From positions 496,001 through 560,000 of the forward strand of contig NZ_JBHUJS010000002.1 of assembly GCF_042683405.1 (NCBI RefSeq): 64,000 bases of DNA, given 5' to 3'. The notes under the pieces are model-generated. The model had not been told where the DNA came from and searched no databases. It was given only the letters and a program-made list of their open reading frames with translations. The DNA comes from Telluria sp042683405. GTDB taxonomy: Bacteria > Pseudomonadota > Gammaproteobacteria > Burkholderiales > Burkholderiaceae_D. Each line of letters starts with the position of its first letter. The first letter of the stretch is position 1. The position numbers and the translations under genes were made by a program. Positions 39,919-48,490 of the stretch are shown here, in pieces.

Positions 39919-41543
39919 GATGTGCGCAGCTTGAACCGCTGGAGCTTTCCTGTTTCGGTGCGCGGCAGCTTGTCGGTGAAGCGTACCGAACGCGGATATT
40001 TGTACGGGGCGATGTGTTCCTTGACGAAGGCCTGCAGTTCGGCCACCAGCGCATCGCCCGGTTCGAAGCCGCTGCGTACCACCACGTGCGCCTCCACGAC
40101 CTGCCCGCGCTCCTCGTCGGCGCGTCCGACCACGCCGCATTCGGCCACCGCCGGATGGCGCAGCAGCACGTCCTCGACCTCGGCGCCGGCGATGTTGTAG
40201 CCGGCCGAGATGATCATGTCGTCGGTGCGCGAGCGGTAGTAGAAGTAGCCGTCTTCGTCCATCTCGTAGGCGTCGCCGGTCAGGTTCCAGCCGTCCTGCA
40301 CATAGTCCTTCTGGCGTTCATCGGCCAGGTAGCGGCAGCCGGTCGGCCCTTTTACCGCGAGCCGCCCCACCACGCCCGGGCCGACCTTGTTGCCGTCGGC
40401 GTCCAGCAGGCAGGCCTGGTAGCCGGGCACCGGTTTGCCGGTCGCGCCGGGACGGATCTCGCTGCCGGCGGCGGAGATGAAGATGTGCAGGATTTCGGTC
40501 GCGCCGATCCCGTCGATCATGTCGATGCCGGCGGCCGCCTTCCACGCCTCGCGCGTGGCCGGCGGCAGCGCCTCGCCGGCGGACACGGTCTTCTTCAGCG
40601 AGGATAGCGAGAAGCCCGGCGCCAGCTGCGCCATCTGGCGGTAGAAGGTCGGCGCGGTAAAGCAGACCGTGGCCTGGTATTCGTCGATGGCCGCCAGCAG
40701 CGCCTCGGGCGTGAGTTTTTCCAGCAGCACGCCGGCCGCGCCCACGCGCATCGGGAACAGCAGCAGTCCGCCCAGGCCGAAGGTGAATGCGAGCGGCGGC
40801 GTGCCGATAAAGATATCGTCGGCCTGCGACTGCAGCGTGTGGCGCGGGAAGCAGTCGCAGATCGCCAGGATGTCGCGGTGGAAGTGCATGGTCCCCTTCG
40901 GCACGCCGGTGGTGCCGGAGGTGAAGCTGATCAGGCAGACGTCGTCGGCGGAGGTGTCCACGGCCGCGAACGGCGCATCGTGGCGCTGCATCAGCGCTTC
41001 CAGCGATTGCGGGTTGCCGGGGTCGTTAAAGGTCAGCATGGCCTGCGGGCGGCCGGGAGTGGCGTCCAGTTCCGCCGCCAGGCTGGCCGCGCACAGCACC
41101 GCGCCCACACGCGCCTTGTCGATGATGGCGCCCAGTTCGCGCGCGCGCAGCAGCGGCATGGTGGGGACCGCGATCATGCCCGCCTTGAGCACGGCCAGGA
41201 TGGCGGCAGCCATCATCGGGTTGTTCGCGCCGCGCAGCAGCACCCGGCTGCCGGTCGGCAGCGCCATGTCGCGCGTGAGCACGTGCGCGATGCGGTCGAC
41301 CTGGGCTTGCAGCTCGCGGTAGGTCCAGCGCATGCCGTCGCCGATCACGGCGGTACGCTCGCTCCAGCCGCGCTCGACCGCCTGGTCGAGCAGTGCGGCC
41401 ACGCAGTTCAGGCGCGCGGGATAGGACAGCTCGGGCAGGTCGAACAGGAATTCGGGCCACTGCCCGTCCGGTGGCAGGTTGTCGCGTGCGAAGGTGTCGG
41501 CGTATGCCGAAGCGCCCAGGTCTGCTGCCGTGAGTCTTGCCAT
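39915..41543 (-). CDS. Aryl-CoA ligase, benzoate/2-aminobenzoate type
   Basis: A 542-residue adenylate-forming CoA ligase that begins the operon. AMP-binding loop SFTSGTTGVPKGTMHFH, DGIGATEILHIF and the hinge YYRSRTDDMIISAGYNIAG with C-terminal TGKLQRFKL are clear. ELSYPARLNC near the N-terminus is typical of benzoate-CoA ligases. Next to the aminobenzoyl-CoA monooxygenase, anthranilate is the likely substrate. AGGGGGAG lies just before the ATG. Confidence 0.88.
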   Translation of the reverse strand: MARLTAADLGASAYADTFARDNLPPDGQWPEFLFDLPELSYPARLNCVAALLDQAVERGWSERTAVIGDGMRWTYRELQAQVDRIAHVLTRDMALPTGSRVLLRGANNPMMAAAILAVLKAGMIAVPTMPLLRARELGAIIDKARVGAVLCAASLAAELDATPGRPQAMLTFNDPGNPQSLEALMQRHDAPFAAVDTSADDVCLISFTSGTTGVPKGTMHFHRDILAICDCFPRHTLQSQADDIFIGTPPLAFTFGLGGLLLFPMRVGAAGVLLEKLTPEALLAAIDEYQATVCFTAPTFYRQMAQLAPGFSLSSLKKTVSAGEALPPATREAWKAAAGIDMIDGIGATEILHIFISAAGSEIRPGATGKPVPGYQACLLDADGNKVGPGVVGRLAVKGPTGCRYLADERQKDYVQDGWNLTGDAYEMDEDGYFYYRSRTDDMIISAGYNIAGAEVEDVLLRHPAVAECGVVGRADEERGQVVEAHVVVRSGFEPGDALVAELQAFVKEHIAPYKYPRSVRFTDKLPRTETGKLQRFKLRTS

Positions 41544-41613
41544 CTGCTCCCCCTGTGTTGGATGATGCCGCGGTCGGCCCGCCGCCGCGCGAAGGCGGAT
41601 GGCGGTGGGGAGA

Positions 41614-41631
41614 TACTTTAGCCCTAAACTA
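41614..41631. promoter_or_regulatory. Candidate MarR operator of the aminobenzoyl-CoA operon
   Basis: TACTTTAG-CC-CTAAACTA: an 18-base near-palindrome with 7 of 8 pairs matching, 71 bases upstream of the ligase start, in an AT-rich patch. Size and symmetry suit a MarR dimer. Binding by the operon's own regulator is inference. Confidence 0.5.
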
Positions 41632-41654
41632 TTATTTCGACAATGGATTTCGCG

Positions 41655-42368
41655 TCAGGCGACCAGCTGGCGCAGCGCGTCGAGCTGGCGCTCCACCGCG
41701 CCCATGGCCTGCGCGAGCGCGGCGCGCAAGGCGGCCTCCTCCGGCTCGCTGCTGCACGCGTCGAGCGCGGCTGCGGCAGCCGACAGCCCGAGGGTGGCGC
41801 AGCCCTCGCGCAGCCGCGCGAGGCGCTGGCGCACGGCGTCGCGCTCGCCCAGCGCCAGCATCAGGCCAGTCTCCTGGCCGCCCTCGTCGATCTGGCGGAA
41901 CAGGCCGCCCAGGTAGGCGGCCAGGCGCGCGGCATCGATGCCGAGCCGGCGCATGGTGGCCGCGGGCGCCTCCGCGCCGGCGGCTGCGGCTGCGGCGCCG
42001 CCCAGGCACTGGCCGAGCTGCGCGCGCACCTGCTCCGGCTGCAGCGGCTTGGCGATGAAGCCGCAGGCGCCGTAGTCGCCGGCCTGCTCCACCGTCTCGC
42101 GGTCGTTGGCCGAGGTGGCCAGCACGAACGGAACCGCGGCATGGCGCGCGCTGGCGCGCATGCGGCGCAGCAGCTCCAGCCCGGACAGGCGCGGCATGCG
42201 CAGGTCGCAGAACACGATCGCCGGCGCGATGCCAGCTTCCAGCTGCGTCCAGGCGTCCTCGCCGTCTTCCGCTTCCCCGATCTCGAATTCCCCGCAGGCG
42301 TCCACCAGGTGCATCAGCATCATGCGCGACACCACATCGTCATCCACTACCAGCACTTTCGGTTTCAC
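41655..42368 (-). CDS. Response regulator: receiver plus degenerate Hpt-like domain
   Basis: A 237-residue protein. Residues 1-125 are a receiver domain (KVLVVDDDVVSRMML, phospho-Asp in VFCDLRMPRLSG, Lys in FIAKPL). The C-terminal helical part looks like an Hpt domain, but at the usual H-x-x-K-G site it reads RLREGCATLGL with no His. Start is GTG at 42368, overlapping the kinase stop (GTGA). It likely takes phosphate from the large hybrid kinase beside it. No DNA-binding domain. Confidence 0.82.
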   Translation of the reverse strand: MKPKVLVVDDDVVSRMMLMHLVDACGEFEIGEAEDGEDAWTQLEAGIAPAIVFCDLRMPRLSGLELLRRMRASARHAAVPFVLATSANDRETVEQAGDYGACGFIAKPLQPEQVRAQLGQCLGGAAAAAAGAEAPAATMRRLGIDAARLAAYLGGLFRQIDEGGQETGLMLALGERDAVRQRLARLREGCATLGLSAAAAALDACSSEPEEAALRAALAQAMGAVERQLDALRQLVA

Positions 42369-45300
42369 TGCGCCACTCCCGTTTCGTATGCGGCCAGCAG
42401 GCGGCGCAGGCGCGGCATCGCCGCTTCCACCACGCCCCACTCCTGGCCATCGGCCGCCAATTCGAGCTCGCCGCACAGCAGGTGCAGCTCGGTCTCGCCA
42501 AGGTAGGCGGCGCTTCCCTTCATTCCGTGCAGCAGGCGGCCCGCGGTCTCGTGGTCGCGCCGCGAGATGGCCGCGTCCAGGTCCGCGCGCCGCGCGGGCG
42601 CGTCGCTGGCAAAGGCCGCGCGCAGGCGCGCCTTCAGGTCCGATGCGCGCCGGCCCAGTCCCAGCAGCGGCGCCACGGCGCCGGGGCCGACGCCGAACAT
42701 CTCATCCAGTTCGGCGGTAGTGGGCTGGCCCGGCTGCGCCGGCGGCGGCGCCATCGGCTCCAGCGCGATGCCGCGGTGCAGCTGGCGCTCGATTGCGCGC
42801 GCCAGCCGCGCGTGCAGCGCGTCCTCGTCGATCGGCTTGGCCAGGAAGTCGTCCATGCCGGCCGCCAGGTAGCGCTCGCGGTCCTCCTCGCTGGCGTTGG
42901 CGGTGAGCGCCACGATCATCAGCTCGCGGTCGAGCACCGCGGCGCCCGGCATGCCGCCGCTGCGCACCAGCCGCGCGGCGGTGGCGCCGTCCATCTCCGG
43001 CATGCGACCGTCCATCAGGATCAGGTCGAACCGCTCGGCCGCGCAGGCCTGCACCGCCAGCGCGCCATTCTCGACCACCTGCACGCGGTGCCCGAGCTCC
43101 TCCACCATCATGCGCACGATGATCTGGTTGGTCGGGTAGTCTTCCGCGCACAACACGTTCAGGCGGTGGGTGTGCGGCACGCGCGGCACATGCGCTTCCT
43201 GCGGCGGCTCGACGCCGTCCGGCATCGGCACGGTAAAGGTGAAGGTGCTGCCCAGGCCCGGCGTGCTGGTCACCCCGATGGTCCCGTCCATCAGCTCGAC
43301 CAGCTGGCGGCAGATCGCCAGGCCCAGGCCGGTGCCGCCGTAGCGGCGGGTGGTGGTGGTGTCGGCCTGCTCGAATTTCTGGAATACGCGCGGCAGCGCC
43401 TCGGCCGGGATGCCGATGCCGGTGTCCGCGATCGAGAAGCGGACCAGGTTGACGCCCGCTTCGGCCTGGATGCGCTCGGCCCGCAGTTCGACCGCGCCGG
43501 CATGGGTGAACTTGAAGGCGTTGCCCAGCAGGTTGACCAGTACCTGGCGCAGGCGCAAGGGGTCGCCCACCACGAAGCGCGGCAGCGCCGGATCGACCGT
43601 CACGCCGAACGTGATGCTTTGCGCGCCCGCCTGTTCCTCGAACAGCGCGGCCACGTTGGCCACCGCGGCGCCAAGGTCGAAGTCGATCTGCTCGACGCTC
43701 AGCTTGCCCGCCTCGATCTTCGAAAAATCGAGCAGGTCGTTGATGATGCCCAGCAGTGCCTGGGCGTTCGCCTTGCCGCGCAGGATCTGCTCGCGCGTGG
43801 CCAGCTGCAGCTGGCGGTCGCGCAGCGCGAAGCCGAGCATGCCGATCACGCCGGCCAGCGGGGTGCGCATCTCGTGGCTCATATTGGCCAGGAATTCGGA
43901 CTTCTGCCGGGTCGCGTCCTCGGCGCGCTGCTTGGCCTGGCGCAGCCATTCCTCGTTCTCCTGCAGCGCGCGGTTGGCCAGCGCCAGCTCCTCGGTGTGC
44001 AGGCGCACCTGGCGTTCCTGCTCGAGCAGGCGGGCCTGGGTTTCCTCCAGCTGGCGGTAGGCGCGCGCATTGTCCAGCGCCACTGCGGCGTGGGCCGACA
44101 GCGCCTGCAGCATGTCGAGGTGGATGCGGCGGTAGGCGTCGCGCTGCGCGCTCTTCACACACAGCACGCCCAGCACCTGGTCGTTGACCACCAGGGGCAC
44201 ATAGATCATCGACAGCGCCACGGATGGCGCGCTGCCGTCCACGCGGGTGGTGGGCAGAATGCCTTTGCTGTCCGGGCGGGAAAGGTAGAAACGGTATTCG
44301 GTCTCGCTGTCGCCGATCAGCACCTCGCGCCGGTTGCGCACGCACCAGACGGCGTACTGGTCCGGGTCTGCCATGCTGCGCGAATAACCGTGCAGGCGCA
44401 CGCCGTGGTCGATCGCGTAAGGGAATTCGATCACCTCGCGGTCGCGGTCGAGGAAGCCGATGCAGAAGATGCGCGCGTCCATCAGGTCGTGCACCCGGCG
44501 GTACACGATGCTCATGATGGTTTCCACGTCGAGCGAGGCGCTCATTTCACGGCCGATTTCGGACAGGGTCGAGATGTTGCGGTGTGCCTGTTCCACGGCA
44601 CCCTTCTGGCGCTCGGTGTCGATGCGGCGCTGCTCGGCCTCGGCGCGCTGCATCTCGGCTTCTTCGCGGCGCCGGAGCAGCTCCTCGGTCTGGCGCTCCA
44701 GCTGGCGGTTCTGCTTGCCGATTTCCTCGGTGCGAGCGCGCACCTGCTCTTCCAGCAGGCCCTTCTGGCGCCGCAGCGCACCGGTGCGCGCCTTGAGCCA
44801 GCCGGTCACCGCGCCGGCGGCGGCCAGCACGGCCAGCACGCGGAACCACAGCGTCTTCCAGAACGGCGGATGGATCGTGATGTGCAGGGTGGTCGCGGCG
44901 GCGCTCCAGACATTGTCCTTGTTGGCGGCGCGCACGCGGAAGCGGTACTCGCCCGGGTCCAGGTTGGTGTAGGTGGCAAAGCGCTTGCTGGCGTCGGTGT
45001 GGACCCATGCCTTGTCGAAGCCCTCCAGCTGGTAGGCGAAGCGGTTGCGTCCCGGCGCGGCGAAATGCAGCGCCGAGAACTCCAGCGAAAACACCGAATC
45101 GCCCGCATCGAGCTCGATGCTGCGCGCGTTCTCGATGGAACCGGCCAGCAGGCCCGGACGCGCGAGCGCAACCGGGGTATTGAAGATCTGGAAGTCGGTG
45201 ATCACGGCGCGCGGCGCGAAGCGGTTGTCGCGGATCGCGGACGGGCGGAACGCGGTGATGCCGCTGAAGCCGCCGAAGTACATGGTGCCGTCCTGCGTGC

Positions 45301-47242
45301 GCAGCGCCGATCCGTCGAAATAGGCGCCCTCGATGGTGCCGTCGGCGCTGCCGTAGTTGCGCCAGCGGCCGGTGGCGCGGTCCAGGCGCGAGATGCCGCT
45401 GTTGGTGCTGACCCACAGGTCTTCCACCTCGTCCTCCAGGATCGCGGCGACCGCGTCGTCCGCCATGCCGTCGCTGGAGGTGTAGCGCCGGAAGCTCACG
45501 CTGCCGTCCGGCTGCATGGTCATGCGGTTCAGGCCCGCGGCGGTGCCGACCCACAGCGTGCCCTGGCTGTCTTCCAGCAGGTAGTGCACTTCGTCGTGCG
45601 ACAGGCTGTCCGGCTTGCCCGCCTCATGGCGGAAATGGCGGAAGGTGCCGGTGCGGCGGTCCAGCAGGTCAAGTCCGTTGAAGGTGCCGACCCACAGGCG
45701 GCCGTGGCGGTCTTCCAGCAGCGGCCGCACGACGTTGTCGGCCAGGCTGGCCCCGTCCTGCACGTTGTGGCTGTAGGTGCGCGTCTCCAGCGTCACCGGG
45801 TCGACCCGGTGCAGGCCGCCGCGCGAGGCCGCCCACAGCATGCCGGCGCGGTCGACCATCAGGTAGCGGATCTCGTCGGCGGCATCGCTGCCGAAGGTGT
45901 GGCGGCGGAAGCGGCCGCTGGCCTCGTCCAGGCTGGCGATGCCGTACTGGCTGCCGACCCACAGCACGCCGCGCTTGTCGCGCACCACGCTGTGGAGCAG
46001 CCGGTTGGTGGCGCCCAGCACGCCGCCATAGCGGCGCAGCACATCGCCGGTGGCAGCGTCGAGCAGGTCCAGCCCGCCGTTGCCCGCGGCCCAGATGCGG
46101 CCGCGCCCGGCGTCGGCGATGCCGCGCACCTTGTTGTCGGACTGCGGCGTCATGCCCGGCTCGTCGCGCCGCACGATGCGCGTGAAACCACCGCCGGCCA
46201 GGTCGGCGCGGCTGACGCCCGCATACCAGGTCCCCACCCAGAAGGTCCCGACGCGGTCGCGGTACAGCGCCGAGACCTGGTTGTCGGCCAGGCTGTGCGC
46301 ATCGCTCATCTGGCGGCTGTAGCGGCGGAATTGCTGTTCGCCCTGCCCCAGCCGGAACAGGCCGCGCGCAAAGCTGCCGACCCAGATGGTGCCGTCGCCG
46401 TCCTCGTACAGCGCGGTCACCCTGATCGCCGGCAGCGCTTCGCGCTCGCCCAGGCGGCGCGCCGGCGCCGCCGGCCGCTCGGTGCTGCGCACCTCCACAC
46501 CGGCCAGCGTGCCGATCCACAGGTTCTGGTTGCGGTCCACCAGCAGTGCCTGCACTGCGGCCTTCTTGGGATCGCCGCCGCCGGTGTCGTGGTGTTCGAA
46601 GGTGCTGGCCCCCGGGGCGAGGCTGGACAGCCCGGAGGAGGAACCGATCCACAGGCGGCCGTTGGCGTCGAAGGCCAGCGCGTTGACCTGGACGTCGCGC
46701 AGCGAGCCCGGATCGCTGCCGTGATACCAGAAACGGTACTTGCCGGTGCGCGTGTCGAAGTGCTGCAAGCCGTCGCTGGTGGCGAGCCACAGGTTGCCCT
46801 CGCGGTCCTCGGCGATTGCGTGCACGCGGCGGCCGCCGCTGCCGCGCTTGTTCGGTTCCTCCGGCAGGTAGTGGCGGAAGCTGCGCGACTCCGGCAGGTA
46901 CAGGTCCATGCCGCCATCGGTGCCGATCCACAGGCGTCCCTTGCGGTCCACGTGCAGCACGCGCACCCAGTTGTTGGCCAGGCTGGCCGGATCGTGCACC
47001 ACATTGCGGTACACGGTCATGCGGTAGCCGTCGTAGCGCGTCAGGCCCGCCTGGGTGCCGAACCACATGAAGCCCTGCTGGTCCTGGACCACCGACAGCA
47101 CCGATTCCTGCGCCAGTCCCTGCTCCACGCTCAGGTGCTCGAAGCGCAGCGTGGGAGGCGACGCGGCAAGCGCGCCCTGGGCCGCTGCCACGGCCAGCAA
47201 GGCGGTGCAGGCGAGCCTGCGCAGGAATCGCATGGCGTCCAT
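42365..47242 (-). CDS. Hybrid sensor histidine kinase with periplasmic propeller
   Basis: A 1625-residue one-protein phosphorelay. Signal/anchor residues 1-26. About a dozen Reg_prop blades (WFGTQAGLTRYDG, LWIGTDGGMDLY, LWVGTAAGLNRM) fill residues 40-690, then a Y_Y_Y domain (704-780) and a membrane helix near 795-812. Cytoplasmic parts are a coiled coil, GAF (about 890-1054), HisKA with SHEMRTP (about 1120), HATPase (GGTGLGLAICRQL), receiver (LILMDGRMPEMDG, about 1409) and Hpt (LLHGMKGSAAYLG, about 1572). Such sensors often detect glycans; the ligand here is unknown. Confidence 0.93.
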   Translation of the reverse strand: MDAMRFLRRLACTALLAVAAAQGALAASPPTLRFEHLSVEQGLAQESVLSVVQDQQGFMWFGTQAGLTRYDGYRMTVYRNVVHDPASLANNWVRVLHVDRKGRLWIGTDGGMDLYLPESRSFRHYLPEEPNKRGSGGRRVHAIAEDREGNLWLATSDGLQHFDTRTGKYRFWYHGSDPGSLRDVQVNALAFDANGRLWIGSSSGLSSLAPGASTFEHHDTGGGDPKKAAVQALLVDRNQNLWIGTLAGVEVRSTERPAAPARRLGEREALPAIRVTALYEDGDGTIWVGSFARGLFRLGQGEQQFRRYSRQMSDAHSLADNQVSALYRDRVGTFWVGTWYAGVSRADLAGGGFTRIVRRDEPGMTPQSDNKVRGIADAGRGRIWAAGNGGLDLLDAATGDVLRRYGGVLGATNRLLHSVVRDKRGVLWVGSQYGIASLDEASGRFRRHTFGSDAADEIRYLMVDRAGMLWAASRGGLHRVDPVTLETRTYSHNVQDGASLADNVVRPLLEDRHGRLWVGTFNGLDLLDRRTGTFRHFRHEAGKPDSLSHDEVHYLLEDSQGTLWVGTAAGLNRMTMQPDGSVSFRRYTSSDGMADDAVAAILEDEVEDLWVSTNSGISRLDRATGRWRNYGSADGTIEGAYFDGSALRTQDGTMYFGGFSGITAFRPSAIRDNRFAPRAVITDFQIFNTPVALARPGLLAGSIENARSIELDAGDSVFSLEFSALHFAAPGRNRFAYQLEGFDKAWVHTDASKRFATYTNLDPGEYRFRVRAANKDNVWSAAATTLHITIHPPFWKTLWFRVLAVLAAAGAVTGWLKARTGALRRQKGLLEEQVRARTEEIGKQNRQLERQTEELLRRREEAEMQRAEAEQRRIDTERQKGAVEQAHRNISTLSEIGREMSASLDVETIMSIVYRRVHDLMDARIFCIGFLDRDREVIEFPYAIDHGVRLHGYSRSMADPDQYAVWCVRNRREVLIGDSETEYRFYLSRPDSKGILPTTRVDGSAPSVALSMIYVPLVVNDQVLGVLCVKSAQRDAYRRIHLDMLQALSAHAAVALDNARAYRQLEETQARLLEQERQVRLHTEELALANRALQENEEWLRQAKQRAEDATRQKSEFLANMSHEMRTPLAGVIGMLGFALRDRQLQLATREQILRGKANAQALLGIINDLLDFSKIEAGKLSVEQIDFDLGAAVANVAALFEEQAGAQSITFGVTVDPALPRFVVGDPLRLRQVLVNLLGNAFKFTHAGAVELRAERIQAEAGVNLVRFSIADTGIGIPAEALPRVFQKFEQADTTTTRRYGGTGLGLAICRQLVELMDGTIGVTSTPGLGSTFTFTVPMPDGVEPPQEAHVPRVPHTHRLNVLCAEDYPTNQIIVRMMVEELGHRVQVVENGALAVQACAAERFDLILMDGRMPEMDGATAARLVRSGGMPGAAVLDRELMIVALTANASEEDRERYLAAGMDDFLAKPIDEDALHARLARAIERQLHRGIALEPMAPPPAQPGQPTTAELDEMFGVGPGAVAPLLGLGRRASDLKARLRAAFASDAPARRADLDAAISRRDHETAGRLLHGMKGSAAYLGETELHLLCGELELAADGQEWGVVEAAMPRLRRLLAAYETGVAQ

Positions 47243-47243
47243 C

Positions 47244-48413
47244 TCAGCTCCCGAAGAACGCCAGCACGTCGTCGCGGCGCGTCTCGGTGTCGCGCCTGCC
47301 CAGCGCGATCAGCTCGCGCGTGTAGCTCGACTCGAACAGCAGGTAGGAGGCCAGCGCGGCGCCGCGCGCCTCGGTCGCGCCGATCGCGCCCAGCAGCGTG
47401 CGGATCGGGCGCGGCAGGCTGCCCACGTGGCGGCTGGCGATGTCGTCCAGCCGCTCGGACGGGGCTATCACCAGCAACTCCACCGGGCGCAGCTTGGTGC
47501 GGTCCATGTACTCGCGCGGCATGGTGGACAGCGTCAGGTTGACGCGCTTGAGGCGCTCGATGTCAACCGCCAGGCCGTCGAGGAAGATCGAGGACAGCGC
47601 GTGGCCGGCGATCTGCGCCAGGCTGGGGTAGCGCGCCGAAGGCACGCGCGCCACGGCCGGCTCGGTCAGGCGCCCTGCCCCGACCACCAGCACGCGGCTC
47701 GCGCCCAGGTGGATCGCGGGCGAGATCGGCGCCAGCTGGCGCATGGTGCCATCGCCGCAATAGTGGCAATGTCCGCCGGCGTACAGCGGCACCGACGGGA
47801 AGATGAACGGGATCGCGGCCGAGGCCAGCAGGTGTTCGACCCCGATCTGGTCCTGCAGCGCCATGCGCTGGGTGCGCGCCCACGGCGCGATCTCGGCGGC
47901 GCTCTGGTAGAAGGTCAGGTGGCTGCCCGCCGTGTAGGAAGACGCGCTCACGGCCAGCGCGTGCAGCACGCCATTCGACAGCACGCCGTCCAGGCGCGGC
48001 AGGTCGAGCATGCGGTGCAGCAGGCCGACCAGCGGCGTGTTGTCGAGCAGCGAATTGGGCGGCGCGGCATGCCACTTGCGCAACAGCCAGCCGAACGAGA
48101 GCAGCGACAGCCAGCGCGCGCCCGAGCGCAGCACGCCGAGCGAATCGGCGCGGTACACCTGCTCCGCACGCATGTGGTCCCACACCTCGGTGAGGGTGTG
48201 CACGCCTTCGCCGAAGTTGTCGGCGCGGCATGCCAGCGCAGTCGCATTGAGCGCGCCGGCCGAGGTGCCGCAGATGATGTTGAAGGGAGTGCGCGCGCTC
48301 GACCAGCCTTGCTCGCGCAGGATCCGTGAAATGGCCTGCAGGACGCCCACCTGGTACGCGGCGCGGGCTCCCCCGCCGGTCAGGACCAGGCCTGTCTTTT
48401 CTTGGAATCCCAT
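47244..48413 (-). CDS. Patatin-like phospholipase
   Basis: A 389-residue patatin-domain protein. The oxyanion motif GGGARAAYQVGVL is near the N-terminus, the nucleophile elbow is CGTSAGALN, and the catalytic Asp motif is DGT (CHYCGDGTMRQLAP) instead of DGG/DGA. ATG at 48413 (MGFQEK) is the best start, though no clear ribosome-binding site is visible. A TTG at 48422 is possible. It ends just before the hybrid kinase, suggesting one transcript. Likely a lipid acyl hydrolase; substrate unknown. Confidence 0.88.
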   Translation of the reverse strand: MGFQEKTGLVLTGGGARAAYQVGVLQAISRILREQGWSSARTPFNIICGTSAGALNATALACRADNFGEGVHTLTEVWDHMRAEQVYRADSLGVLRSGARWLSLLSFGWLLRKWHAAPPNSLLDNTPLVGLLHRMLDLPRLDGVLSNGVLHALAVSASSYTAGSHLTFYQSAAEIAPWARTQRMALQDQIGVEHLLASAAIPFIFPSVPLYAGGHCHYCGDGTMRQLAPISPAIHLGASRVLVVGAGRLTEPAVARVPSARYPSLAQIAGHALSSIFLDGLAVDIERLKRVNLTLSTMPREYMDRTKLRPVELLVIAPSERLDDIASRHVGSLPRPIRTLLGAIGATEARGAALASYLLFESSYTRELIALGRRDTETRRDDVLAFFGS

Positions 48414-48490
48414 AGGCGGCAAGGTTATCAGGGTCTTGCCGCCAGCGTAAGTGTCAGGTCACAAAAGCGTCCACAGGATGCGACAGCTGG

